64,000 nt of DNA from Hygrocybe punicea (taxonomy: Eukaryota; Basidiomycota; Agaricomycetes; Agaricales; Hygrophoraceae). The notes below the pieces were generated by a model. It made no database searches, had not been told where the DNA came from, and saw only the letters and a program-made list of their open reading frames with translations. Every line of letters starts with the position of its first letter. The first letter of the stretch is position 1. The DNA is taken from positions 2,294,001 to 2,358,000 of the forward strand of contig OY744470.1 in NCBI GenBank assembly GCA_963556145.1. The letters are read 5' to 3'. The translations under genes and the position numbers were made by a program. This document shows, one piece after another, positions 33,600 through 45,517 of this stretch.

Positions 33600-34740
33600 C
33601 TGAGTTTAATAAGTGCCAGACAGTTTAGGGATTCACACTATGCAAGATCAGCGGCAACCTGTGGGTGTATGTAACTAACAACCAATATCACTTTGCAGTA
33701 TTTCAAAGGCTGTGTTGATAAGATGAATCAGCATCAACACACTCTTGATGGTGAGAAAGATCTCAACAAATCCAATTTGACAATTCTTGTCACAAAGATA
33801 GCTCTTGTTGCAAGAATGGTTCTTATCAGCACTCGTCATTGGTGGGGATGAGTGCAAGGTTACAATAAACTAGAATCAGAGTCTTTACCACATTTACCTT
33901 CAACTTGTCTGCATATTGGCATTTGGGTTTGCCAGTTGTGGTAAGGGGGGGTTGAAAATGTCATGAAATGACACTCCACAGAACTGACATATGTATTGTG
34001 TGGAAGGATGAGATCCTGCTTGAAAATTTGCCATTGGGTTGTCCTGCACAGTGCAGACAGACAATGCTATGCCCAGTGATCAATAGGATCCTCTACCTAG
34101 CAATACCAGCAGATTGGGCATCAGCTTACAATTGTCCTTAACAGCTGCAGAAGTGTGGCATACTTGGCTGCCATAATACTGAACAAAGATGTGTAAACTG
34201 CTTTGACATCAATGTAAAGACAAACATCTCTCTGGGGTGGTGGTAGTGAGGATTGTAGTGAGGATGGTGGAAAGGATGGTGGTCAGGGTGTGGACAAGGA
34301 CATGGGAATGTTGGACATTGAATGTTCTTGACAAGAAACTGGTGGGGGTGATGAACTAGGTGTCTCAATACTAGAAGCAGCACTAATGTAATTGCCTGAA
34401 AATTTGTCAGAACCATCGGCTGTATGGCAGGATATGTCAGGAAAAAGTTTAACAGGCTAGTGATGGCTTACTGGTTGAATCTGAGAGCAGAATTAAAATA
34501 CTTGAGTCATCTGAAACATGGATATCTTGCAGGCAACATGGAGGACCAGGGGTAAAGGGTCATGATGAATCAAAAGAATTATGCCAAGACAAGTGGAAGT
34601 TTGTGAGTAATAACTGGCACAAGATAGGGATCCCCAAAATGCAATTCAAAAAAAAGGTGTATACATTGGAAAAAAGGTCATACCACCAGCATACAATACC
34701 AAAGGATACACATTATAGATCTAAAACTATGGACTTTTCA
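33600..34740. other. No confident gene
   Basis: Minus-strand frames at 33675-33857 and 34138-34416 (His/Pro-rich) are weak and may be extra exons of the neighbouring decayed gene. Confidence 0.3.
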
Positions 34741-34749
34741 CTAGACCTG

Positions 34750-35417
34750 TCAGACATTCCAGAATGCAACCATTAGTTCAATCAGATTCACATACCCACC
34801 AACTCCAACAGAACTGTTCTCCTGAAAGTCACTGTACATTAAAATATCAGCTGGGCAAGGAACACCCATCCTCTTGAAGATGCTGTGACAAACTGTCCCA
34901 CCTTCAGTGAATATAAGGTATGACCAAAAAGCACTGGTGTGGTTTGAGGCTATGGTGCCTGAACTTGTAAGATTGCATGATAGATCAATCCCACCAAGAC
35001 AGTTGGAATTAGTCATACCCTATTGATGGTGTGTGTGAGTTCATCAGGGGTGATAGTAACAGCTGGGCTGCTAGAGGTTTTTGGGGATAAAAGAGTGGGA
35101 TTGATTTCAATGACTACAGCCAGCACCTGCAGAAAAGTGTTATCTAATGATGATGAAATAGGTTCCCTGTCACCATGACACTTAAACAGAGGAAAAGAAT
35201 GCCAGTAGATAAACATGCCTCAGGTGTACTCACAGTGGCAACTCAATCTACTAAGAGTCTTTCTATAACATGATAACTGAGTTTGTTGTTGCTTGTAGCC
35301 TACTGCAGCATGACTTTTCACTCCTCCACATGTTCCACTGAAATCCTGGTGGAATCCTCCAGGAAGGGTACCCTGATACACTGCCATACCAACATCATGT
35401 ATTCCAGTCCTTACCAT
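34750..35417 (-). pseudogene. Uncharacterised minus-strand coding fragments
   Basis: 35417-35220 reads GMAVYQGTLPGGFHQDFSGT and 35016-34750 reads FTEGGTVCHSIFKRMGVPC, ADILMYSDFQENSSVGVGGY. Composition is protein-like but I do not recognise a family. The hAT element is inserted 100 bp upstream and may have separated it from its 5' part. Confidence 0.3.
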
Positions 35418-35522
35418 AAATAGGACATTGAAAACAAAATATCATTGTCCAATATTCAGCACATATTATACAGTAGATACTACTTGGATATGCTAGGACA
35501 AAACACACCAGGCTGTGATGAG

Positions 35523-38500
35523 TAGTGATGTGCCCGGCCTGGCTTCAGGCCGTGAAGCTGGCCAAGCTGAGCCCAAATAGGCTGGGCCAGGCCGAGCCTC
35601 ACTGCAGGCCTCACAGGGCTTTTGGCCTGGCTCAAAGGTTAGAAAGCCTAAGCCAAGCCATCAAGCCAGGGCCTACTAGTGCTTACTTAGGATATATTTA
35701 CTTACGTGGAAGCGTGAGTAATTGTTGAAGCATCATCCGAGTAACTGAGTCTGCTCTTTCGAATCCTTCCTTGCAAACTTCTCAGCTGCCCACCTCAAAC
35801 ACCCGCTCTTAAAGCATCACCTGTCAACTTGCAACAATGAAAGATGTCCAAATCCCAGTGTATCTAGGGTGTAGAAGCTGAGTAGCATCTTTTATTTCCC
35901 ATTCCCATTCCCTCTAACTGACTTACCTCTGATATCCAAGCCGGAATGTCCACCATTGAAGAAATTAAGACCCTTGTCAAGACAATTGTGATGCTATCAA
36001 ATGCTCTACCTCCATCTGTACCCAAAGGTACCACGAAGGACAAGATATGGACTGTTCTACATGGTGAAGAGGGCGAGAATACTTCCGAAACATTCAACAA
36101 ACAGTTTGATGCATTATTCGCTGAGGATTGTTGAAATTCTGCTGGATGTCTTCACCACATTCGCTCAGGAAAAAGTGGCATGGGCATTGTATGCTCGCAT
36201 CTCAAAAAAGTCAACTGGGAGGAGTTACCACTCAATCTAGTGGAAATAAAGCTTCGGCATCTCAGTACGGAGTTGTCCCACATCATGTAAGTCTTTCTGT
36301 AGCTTGAGATACTTCGCACTAAACCTTTCCTAGCGAGTTAAACGTAGATAAGCCAAGGCTCGCACGACCTGTCAACCTGGGCTCCAAGCTCTGAGACACT
36401 GACAATTCAGAGAAAGCCAGGCTCTCATATCAACGCAAGGCCGTGGAATCTCTTAACACATGCCAGGAACAAGATAAGCTGCCTGGGGAAGCCTCAAATC
36501 CAACAATTTCCCCTTCCATTGGCACAGAAACGCAACCTACAACTGCCAACGTCACCACTGACGCCAACAACAGTCCTGGTTCGCAGCCCAATTCCTGCAG
36601 GAAGCGAGCCATCTCTGTTAGTTCTGATGACGATGCTGACAGCTCAGACCGCAGTGATTCCCAGTCTCAACCTAAACCATGTATGTTCCGTTACTTATTG
36701 CTTTCAATCGAGTCTGACTTGAGCAGCCAAAAAGAAACACGCGACTCTTGGAAATCCAACGGCCAAGGACTCTGATGGCTTCCTTCTTGATGTTGACATG
36801 CAATCTAGCAACAATGATGCACCATCACGCGAGGACAAACGCCGAGATGTAGATCAATTCTTCCATCCACCTACCTTGCGAGACGTAAATGGGAAGTCGA
36901 AAAAATACTGTGTCTGCAAGATCTGTCCATGAGTATAATCTTTGTTCTTAGCCATATGGCTCCCTGACAATGGCCAGGAGCAAAAAGGCATTAGTGGACG
37001 AAGTCACTACTTTGAGGCGTCATATAGAGGCCAATCACTCGGTAAGTCTATTCGTTCAATGCCATCCATATCTAATCACATTTCAGGGTAAATACCGGCT
37101 CTGGGCACAAGGGACCAACTTCGAATCCAAGCTACCAGGTGATGTCAAGAAACGGAAGGAGGCCACTGAACATGTGAAGTGGACCCTGGATTGTGACCTC
37201 AAGAAACTCACAGAATGAGTCGTCCCCTATTCAGACAAGAATTTCTGTCGGGCCGCAACTGAGTGGTTAATTGAAACTGATCAGCCTATTCAAGCCCTTG
37301 AGCATCTGAAATTTCGTGAAATGATCAACATTGCGTCTCGTGCCACAAATGGTGTTAAGATTCCTGCACAAAAGGGTACAAGGGCTGAAATCAAACAGAT
37401 GTTTCAAAATCATATAACAGATCTGAGGGCTCGACTCAATGTGAGTCTTCTTCTGCATTTCTGTTTGTTCTTTAATCAACCAATTCAGGGACTGACTGTC
37501 CTGGGTGAGGTGAATGTGACACGCGATGCTTGGCAAGCAATTAATACGGACAGATATTTTGCCATCATGGGCCACTGGATTGAAGAAACGGCACCATCAC
37601 AGTGGGAACTTAAAAGTGCACTCCTTGGTTTCACATGCATAAGCAATGCACATAATGGGGAGTGGCTAGGCCAAGCGCTTTTTAAAATCCTAAAGCGTGT
37701 TGGAGTTGAATATAAAGTAAGTGGTTTAGACTATTCTCCATGCGCCGGTCACTGAACACTGTCATAGGTAGGCCATGTTACATGTGATAATGCATCCAAT
37801 AATCCAGGGATTCTTCGTGAGATGGCTGCTCGCATCAAGGTTGAAACGGGGAAAGTTTATCAGTGGCAATCTAGGAAAATCATGTCAGTGGACACTGCAA
37901 ATGTGCCAGTCTATCTACTTCTGATCTGATGATGTTTGATTCAGCTGCCTCGCCCATGTCATAAACCTGGCAATGCAAGCACTTATTAGCACCTACCGCA
38001 AGTCACCACACTTTGACCCCAAGAATCCCGATGCTCATGTCCCACTGGAGCGCAATGAGATCCGTCAAATCAGGGCCATTGTTGTTCAGGTATGTTGTTA
38101 CCTACCTAATGACCATTAGGTTAATTGTGTCAGCAGGAACGTTCATCTGCAAAACGTAAAGAAATGTGGAGAACTATCCAAATCAAGGCCGGGGTTGTCC
38201 GCCCTGTTCAACTTATTTTGGATATGAAAGTTAGATGGTCGTCAACGTATTTGATGTTGGATCATGCTGAACGGAATAAGGAAGCAAGTCGTCATTTGCT
38301 CAACACATAACCCACTCCCTCATATCCCGCAGTGTATTGATGATTTCGTGGATGAATTGCGCTGGGAAGAAACTGATTCCACAAGATGTGATAAGATCCG
38401 GGAACTGAAGCTGACACAAGAAGAATGGGGGCGTGTTGCTCCATTCTTGTCTCTTCTCACTGTATGATCTAATTCACCCTGTGATTTGTTTGCAATCTGA

Positions 38501-39727
38501 CACTGTCATAGTATGCCGACAATGCACAACAGTTGTTTTCTTCAGATAGGGCATGTACACTGCAGTTCGCCATCCCAGCTCTTGAAGCACTGCACAAAGT
38601 GTGGTCAAGCCGTGCTGATCGTCCAAAGTACACTCGATTCGCCCCTGCATTACAAGCTGCGTGTTTGAAGATTGACACATATTATGTGAAGTCATCGGAC
38701 ACAATGGCATACATCATGGCTATGGGTGAGTCGGTTGTGACCCCATTAGACAGTTCTGACTATCACTAGTCCTTGATCCCGGACAGAAACTTGGCTATTT
38801 CAAGAAGCACTGGCCTCTGGAACTGCAAGCTGATGTAGTGAAAAGCGTGGAAGAAGTGGTTCGTAAACTAATGTGCTGCTATGTCTGCTATGATGTAATA
38901 ATCGAGTGGTGATTCACAGTTCAGGGATCGCTTCCTGACACTGCGAGGCCAACCAACCACGAAGTCGTCAGCACCAGCTGTTAAAAACAAGCTTGGCAAA
39001 CTTCTGCGAGAGCTGAGCAATGACAAAGATGCAGACAACATGGATACAGCATCAGCAGTGCCTGAAGACCCCAGCCAGCCCTGGATACATGATTTCCACG
39101 CTTACATCGATGTTATTGAGCACATTCCAGATGGATGGAGTTTGATCAAGTGGTGGGGTGTACATTTCTTACAGCATTTCTCATTCAGGGTCAAAGCTGA
39201 TATGTTTCATCAGGTCGGTGCTAATCGTTACCTTGTGTGGGCTTCGCTAGCCTGGGATTATCTCTCGATAATGGCAACCTCTGTTTCTAGTGAACATGCC
39301 TTCTCTCAGGGTGGAATAACAATTAGCAAACGCCGGAGTCGGCTCAAAGGTGACATTGTTGAAGCACTACAATGTGTCAAATGTGCCATCCGGCATGACC
39401 TTCTGTTCTGTGAGCCAGCACCGAGTTCAGTCTTGGAAGCAGAGTTGGATGACGAAGAGGCTGGGAGTGATCAAGATCTAGAGTCTGGAAGTGAAGATGG
39501 ATGGGATTTGCTGTTGATTGATGAGGATGACAACGCGGCTATAACAGATTCTGATTAGATACTGTTTAACTACTATTTTGCAATAAAAGCCCTGGCTTAG
39601 CCAGGCCAAGCCTGGGCCAGGCTGAGGCCATCACTCAGGGCTTGGCTTCTTGTTTCTGAGAGCCAGAGCCACTACAGGCCAGGCCAAAGCCAGGGTTTCC
39701 AGGCCAAGCCAGGCCAGAACATCACTA
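35523..39727 (+). mobile_element. Full-length hAT transposon, 4205 bp
   Basis: The ends are TAGTGATGTGCCCGGCCTGG and the complement of TAGTGATGTTCTGGCCTGGC. The element is flanked by the perfect 8-bp direct repeat GTGATGAG (35515-35522, 39728-39735). Both ends carry clustered copies of GGCC/AGGCC-rich subterminal motifs (35535-35670, 39590-39715). It contains one plus-strand transposase gene. The perfect target duplication suggests a fairly recent insertion, although the gene now has stop codons. Confidence 0.95.
35946..39558 (+). pseudogene. hAT transposase gene, 14 exons, inactivated by TGA codons
   Basis: Exons: 35946-36286, 36334-36680, 36727 to about 36930, about 36970-37041, 37087-37440, 37489-37716, 37768-37883, 37945-38089, 38137-38283, 38333-38461, 38512-38725, 38770-38858, 38920-39159, 39214-39558. 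All introns are 45-61 nt; the one at 38284-38332 begins GCAAGT (GC-AG type). Order: basic N-terminal region, BED-type finger CVCKIC (36905), catalytic core (SYSD-type VVPYSDKNF, DQPIQALEHLKF, RATNGVKIP, VTCDNASNN, CLAHVINLAMQAL, KVRWSSTYLMLDHAERNKE) and the C-terminal dimerisation domain YLVWASLAWDYLSIMATSVS with ISKRRSRLKGDIVEALQCVK. Exact in-frame TGA codons lie at 36132, 36392 and 37216; at the last, relatives have Arg (E-R-V-PYSD). The transposase cuts and pastes hAT elements with 8-bp duplications. Confidence 0.9.
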
Positions 39728-39735
39728 GTGATGAG

Positions 39736-41512
39736 CTTTGAAAACAAATTATTCTTCTGCTTCACCTGAATCCCAGTTATGGTTCACAGATGAGGAGTCC
39801 ATAAAAGCAGCATTCTCCTGACAAAGTTGCTGCTCATTTGTGTCAGCCTCTGATATACCACTGAGGATGTGGCTGGTAGGGGAAGCTACCTCAGGTAACA
39901 ATGGTGAGATAGGCAGGACAGTATGGATGGGTAGCACTCCCAGGTTGACTGCAGGCAGGCAGTGGTCTCAAGGACCCATGAGTGTCTGGGCTTGATAATT
40001 GACGTTGGAGGGACCAGTGAGAGCCTGGGAGGAAGAAAGTCAGCTAGGTCCTGCAATGCCGTGAGGTTGTTAGTGAATGACATGGGTCCACCATGGGTAT
40101 AAGACTATCTACCTGTGCCCATACAAACCTGTACCAGTACCCATGACCTGACCGGGTTTCTGGTCCAAAACACCTCTGGGATAATCCAAAACAGTCCAGA
40201 ATTGACTCAGATGTAATCAAATCATTGTTCTGAACATACCCCACTCAGTTCTTAACTGTTTGGGATAATCCCAGGCTTGTTTTGAAGCTTGTGGGTACAG
40301 GAATCCCATACCTGTACCTGCATTATTCATGGGTCCTGACCTGTGCGGGTTTAGAAACCCATGTCATTCACTAGAGGTTGTGAAGGAAGTATAGGGGCTG
40401 CTGCTAGGACCTATGACAATCTGATAGTAGGTGTTGGAGAAACCAGCAGGAGCCTGAGGGAGTCAGCTGGGTCCTGCAATTGGCTGTAGGGCTGTGAAAG
40501 AGGTATAGGGGCTGTATCCATCTGTTGGTTCATCTGCAGAATGTTGGAGGTGTGCTGGAAGTCTCAATGAAAAGTCAATATCTGACCATTGCCTGCCTTT
40601 AGTCTCAACCTCCAGAGCCTGAGCAAGTTGGAGAGCAATCCTGAATGGTGTTTAGAGAAATAAGCAGATAAAATCAAGAGGACTCACTGCACATTCTGAG
40701 AAATCCTCTTGCACCAAATATCCAGGAAGTGGCATTGTATTAATTTGCCAACAATTCATTGAGTTCTGCCCTGTAGCCATTGTAAACAGCCTGGTAGTTT
40801 TCCCTTGAAAAGATGATATCCCTGTATCACTTGCCCCGTCATGTAAGGCATTCAACATCTAAAGTAGGATATAGCAGAAGAAAAAACACTTTCTGCTGCT
40901 TCTCCAAGAGCCATAGTGTTGACAGAGAACCTTGGTATGAAAGCACTGGTGTGACATTTGACAGGCACATTAGATGTCTCAAAAAATGCTGTAGGCAGGT
41001 AGCATATAAATTCCAGATGATTTCACAGCACCTTATTACCCTGTTAAAATCACTCTGGGAATGTGATGGTGATCAAACAAGGTATAAATGTCAGAGTCAA
41101 GACCATGATGAAGAAAAGTATTGCCTGCTGTTAGAGTTCTGACCTGACTCACAATATGGGACCTTTTTGCATTCTTTGTGAGTCCCAGCATTGTGAAGTT
41201 GATATTATATTGAACCCAGTCCTGTGCTACCTTTTTCAGATGTGACTGAACAGATGTTGCAGCCTTTCAAATCTGTGAGTGAAATATATCTTGGTTTTCA
41301 TTTATATTCGTGAAATTGTACCTTCACCCTAACTGCCTTGGTAGCTAACATAGCTGTAAGACATTCATAAGAACCCTGTGTGATGAGAGCAGAGGTGAGA
41401 TGTACTGGGTAATCTTTGTTCTGAAGCATGTGCATTCACCTGACTGATTTTGCAGGTTATTCTCACCAAGGATGGTGGACAAAAGGCCAGGAAAATGTAG
41501 GTGAAGCAGATG
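39736..41512. other. Degenerate flank of the hAT element
   Basis: A roughly 100-bp tandem motif holding AGTCAGCTRGGTCCTGCAAT occurs at 40040 and 40460 and reads on the minus strand as AGPSxLPQAP-type repeats, so it was probably coding. Other frames (39749-39937 minus, 40813-41142 plus) are not recognisable. Confidence 0.35.
40071..40373. mobile_element. 303-bp hAT MITE
   Basis: Ends TAGTGAATGACATGGGT and its complement, with a perfect 8-bp target duplication GAGGTTGT (40063-40070 and 40374-40381). Subterminal CCCATG/GGGTA repeats. It is inserted into the tandem coding repeat described for this flank. Confidence 0.9.
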
Positions 41513-41967
41513 TAAGGTTTAACAGGGGTCAGACCCTGGGGTTCTGATTTTTTTGAGGGGTTTTGAGGTGTCTATATATTGTGAAGCAAGGGTTGCAGAT
41601 AATGCTTCACAATTGCAAAGAGATTTGTAGAGTGTGATCTCAACTACAAAAACCATCACTTGAGTGTTTGGAATGGAGTTCTAGATGTCTCATTATATCC
41701 CATTTTCCAAAGAGATGCCAAAGGGGTCCAAAAAAAACTTGGAGCAGTTTAGACCCCTTCTGTATGTCTTTGGCAAATATGATATTGTGGGACACCTAGA
41801 AATCCATTTCAAACATTTAAGTGACAGTTTTTGTAGTTGAGATCACACTCTACAAATCTCTCTGCAATTGGGAAGCATTATCTGCAACCCCTGCTTCACA
41901 ATTCACAAACACCTCAAAACCCCTCAAAAAAATCTGACCCCCAGGGTCTGACCCCTGTTAATCCCTA
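41513..41967. mobile_element. 455-bp palindromic hAT-like MITE
   Basis: Ends TAAGGTTTAACAGGGGTCAG and the complement of TAGGGATTAACAGGGGTCAG. Flanking 8-mers AGCAGATG (41505-41512) and AGCAGATC (41968-41975) match at 7 of 8. Arms of about 200 bp surround a short centre at 41720-41740. Same family as 31080-31265. Confidence 0.8.
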
Positions 41968-42089
41968 AGCAGATCATAGGCAGGGAAGGTGCATTGTGTA
42001 TCATTTGCAGTGATCACATTGAAGTCTAGGACTGTGGAAGGAGAGACAAGTGGCATGTCATCATTTAAAGATGGGTGGATTGTAGTTGT

Positions 42090-42132
42090 TGTTGAAGGAG
42101 GAGAAGGAGGAGGAGGAGGAGGAGGAGGAGGG
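42090..42132. repeat. GGA microsatellite
   Basis: Pure run of GGA/GAA triplets, about 40 bp. The Pro- or Gly-rich frames on either strand come from it. Confidence 0.9.
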
Positions 42133-42689
42133 AAGTATCCCATAGCTGAATCCACAGCAGATGTTGGATACCCACAAACATGCCACAGCTCCCCAACTCA
42201 TGACCAGTATGATTGGCAAGATGGGAATGGGCAATGATAGCAGTTGACAGGTTCACAGATACCAGAAATTTATCATCAAAAATTCCTCATCAAAATCCTG
42301 AAACATTGTGTTTGCAGAATGTTGAAGGTTTTTGAGATGTGCATTACAACATCAGGAACATCTCAGTTCATTGTTCAAGTGTTTCCATCACAGATGCTAT
42401 TCTTGTGTCTGTCCTTGAGGTGAGACTTGAGATTGTGAAGGGCAAGAAATCAACCTCCTTGACAAGTGCAGATGAGATATTGATGGAGCTTGTAAAACCT
42501 GAGATTGAGCACGTGCAGGATTTCACAGCTTTCATCAACATGCAATTCTAAATTTGATAGAACACAAGAATCATTCTTGATTTTGGCCCACAATGCATGC
42601 ACATATGCTCAACACTCTCCAAAAACAATATCAAGGTACCAAGCTTCTCAAATTCATGTTATCAGCTGGTGCCAGTGTAGTGGGTAGAT

Positions 42690-43130
42690 CACATGAAAGA
42701 CTCTCCCATGGTTGGTTTCCCTAGATAGCATTGGCAGCAGTATTGCCCACTGTAATGGGATAGGCTGACATGGGGTGCGATATTTGGTTCCCACTAGCAT
42801 TGGAGAGGCCAAAATAGGAGGATATGTAATTCCCACTGGCATGAGATGGGCTGAGATTGGGTGAGATATTTATTTCACAATAGCATTGGGTGGGCTGAGA
42901 TGGATAGGATATTTGTTACCCACTATAATTGCATGGGCTGACATGGGTGTGATATTGATTTCCCACCAGCAGTGGATGGGCTGAGTTGGATAGGATATTT
43001 ATTATCCACTATAATTGGATGGGCTGATAAAGGTGGGATATTTATTTCCCACTGGAATTGGATGGGCCAACATGGGGTGGGATATTTAGTGTTCAATGGG
43101 CCAAAATGAATGAGATTATTTCTCATTAGC
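42690..43130. repeat. About 60-bp degenerate tandem repeat
   Basis: Seven or so diverged units with the core GGATGGGCTGA, GATATTTATT and CCCACTRGMATTGGATGGGC. It runs directly into the 43-bp satellite. Confidence 0.75.
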
Positions 43131-43199
43131 TGTGGATGGGCCCTTTCAGTGTATCTTTTCCATGAAACATGGGTCAGCCAAGAGGGACAATTCCCACAT

Positions 43200-44130
43200 G
43201 ACATGGGCTGGCATAAGTCAGCCAACCAATATGTTTCTCCAGGTGAGATGGCTTGGCTGAGGGGTCCATGTTCCAAGACACATGGGTTGGCCAAAGCTTG
43301 GGCTATATTGGCTGGCCATCATGGGACATGGGTTGGCCGATCTTAGTTGGTATATTGGCTGGCTGTAGAACATGGGTTGGCCAAAGCTTGGGGTGTGTCA
43401 GCTGGCCATGGAATGTGGATTGGCTGATCCTAGTCAGTATATCAGCTGGCCATGCAATGTGGGTTGGCCAAAGCTTTGGGTATGTTGGCTGGCCATGGAA
43501 TGTAGGTTGGCCAAAGCTTGTGGTATGTTGGATTGCCATGGAACATGGATTGGCTGATCCTAGTCAGTATATCAGCTGGCCATGCAATGTGGGTTGGCCA
43601 AAGCTTTGGGTATGTTGGCTGGCCATGGAATGTAGGTTGGCCAAAGCTTGTGGTATGTTGGATTGCCATGGAACATGGATTGGCTGATCCTAGTCAGTAT
43701 ATCAGCTGGCCATGCAATGTGGGTTGGCCAAAGCTTTGGGTATGTTGGCTGGCCATGGAATGTAGGTTGGCCAAAGCTTGTGGTATGTTGGATTGCCATG
43801 GAACATGGATTGGCTGATCCTAGTCAGTATATCAGCTGGCCATGCAATGTGGGTTGGCCAAAGCTTGGGGTATATCAGCTGGCAATAGGACATGGGTTGG
43901 CCAAAGACAGTGAGGACATTGGCTGGTTGTAGGACTTGGGTTGGCCAATGTTTGGGATATATTGGCTGGCCAGGGAACATAGATTGACAAAAGCTTGTGA
44001 TATACTTGCTGGCCATAGGACATAGGTTGGCCAATCCAAGTTGGTATATTCGCTGGTCATGGAACATGGGTTGCTTGCTCCTTCAAGTATGTTGGCTGGC
44101 CATGGGAAATGGGTTGGCCAAAACTAGCTG
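43200..44130. repeat. 43-bp satellite with 130-bp higher-order unit
   Basis: The monomer core is GGTTGGCCAAAGCTTG, ATGTTGGCTGGCCATGG. Three monomers form a 130-bp unit that is repeated almost perfectly from 43496, 43626 and 43756; outer monomers are diverged. Because 130 is not a multiple of three, the frame moves by one each unit, yet all plus frames stay open for 60-140 codons (VGWPKLWVCWLAME type). Confidence 0.9.
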
Positions 44131-44137
44131 GCTATGG

Positions 44138-45393
44138 CTATGTGTACCTACCCTTTGCAACTATATCTGCAATTGGGTTAACCAAAATGACTGGGTCCAC
44201 TGGATCATTGCTGTCATCACCATCATGTAGGGTTGAAAATGTGCATTGATCCCTCCATGTAGTATCGGAGTCATCACCCTCAAATTGGATGATAAGATTA
44301 TGAAGAACTACACAGCAACAAGCCCATAAAATTGCCCACTTGTGAAGTTTGTGAGAGCCGATCTGGATACAAAGTTTGCAGAGGGACTGGAATCGGCCCT
44401 TGAGGAGGCCAATCACATGTTCAGCTCAGACTTGCACACTAGGTATGCCGAGTCAGCCCACATCCATTCACGTTCAGGGAGGAATGTTTGATGATCAGAG
44501 GAGATGCGGGTGCTTTGGAATGCATAGGAGTCATGGGCACTTCCAGTGTGCCCAAGTGAGTAGTTGATGATGTGAAGATTATGAAGCAGAATGATGAATT
44601 GACCATTCATCAAGTATTGTGAAGATTTGTCAAACCATGCTTCTCCATGTAGACCCAGTTTCTGGAAAAGAGGGAATGTTGTTCCATCAATGGCCACCCA
44701 GCCATTCCACCATTCCAGAATCACCTTCCTCTCACTCCAACCTTTGGAGGAGCATATCTGATTCCCAGTTGGCAGGGACATGGCTTGGTCATGAAGACTG
44801 ATGATTGCTAACATGCACCATTTTGTGCAATTAACAATGGTTCCAGGTGCAACTCCTGCCCATTCTGCAATGTCATCAACAGACAACATGTTTCCATAGT
44901 GACCAATATAGTTGAGAAAGATGCTGAGTTGGACAGGGAGAGGAATTTGATCTTTGAAAGATTTACTGATGAATACAGGGTCATCCTTGATGAGGGAGAG
45001 GATGTGATTTAAAGTATCCAGGTGGACTCAGGCCTTCCTCTGGGGACAAATTGGACTGTTTTCCTTGTACCATACAAGGAGATCCATTTGGGAGTTGTGG
45101 GGCATTGGTATGCCATGTTGAAGGTAGTGAGTAGAAAGAAGTTGATCTCGCAAAACTTTGAACTTGTCATAAAGGAGTGTGATGAGGTCAATTTCATCAG
45201 GAGCTGGTGAGCTATCACAAATGTGATCAGAGATCAGAGAACTCCCTTGCCATGATGAAAGGGGACTGCTTGAAGCAGAGGATGGCAGGGATGTATTGTG
45301 GCTATTGACATCACTATCTTCATCATCCAATAACAAATATTTGACAAGTTTGAGCTTGGTCTCCATGTAACATTTTTGAAGCAAATCAAGCAT
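44138..45393 (-). pseudogene. PIF/Harbinger-type DDE transposase, decayed
   Basis: Minus-strand frame from 45393: PVQLSIFLNYIGHYGNMLS, DIAEWAGVAPGTIVNCTKW, then the DDE_Tnp_4 core VAIDGTTFPLFQKLG (first Asp), YLMNGQFI, LGHTGSAHDSYAFQSTRI (second Asp) and MWADSAYL (third region), then AEHVIGLLKGRFQSLCKL and VVLHNLI at 44138-44430. In-frame TGA codons lie at 45028-45030 and 44426-44428, both where CGA (Arg) would fit, and about 35 residues are missing after ADSAYL. SLCKLCIQIGSHKLH has Cys where relatives have Arg. No terminal repeats or TWA target sites could be assigned. Confidence 0.85.
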
Positions 45394-45517
45394 AATTTGC
45401 TGTTTTATAACACAAAGTCAAGAAGGACATGGAGGATGTGAATTTGGGAGCTGAGGCATTTTGTTGTACCTGAGACATGCAAGTTGGTGATAAAATGTCA
45501 ATACAACAAGTCATATT

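Noticed and set aside
36928..36930. A fourth in-frame TGA in the hAT gene after the CVCKIC finger
   Set aside because: It lies at an unresolved exon border, so I did not count it in the decay pattern.
43253..43932. Trp/Gly-rich repeat proteins
   Set aside because: Encoded by the 43-bp satellite in shifting frames; no reason to think they are translated.
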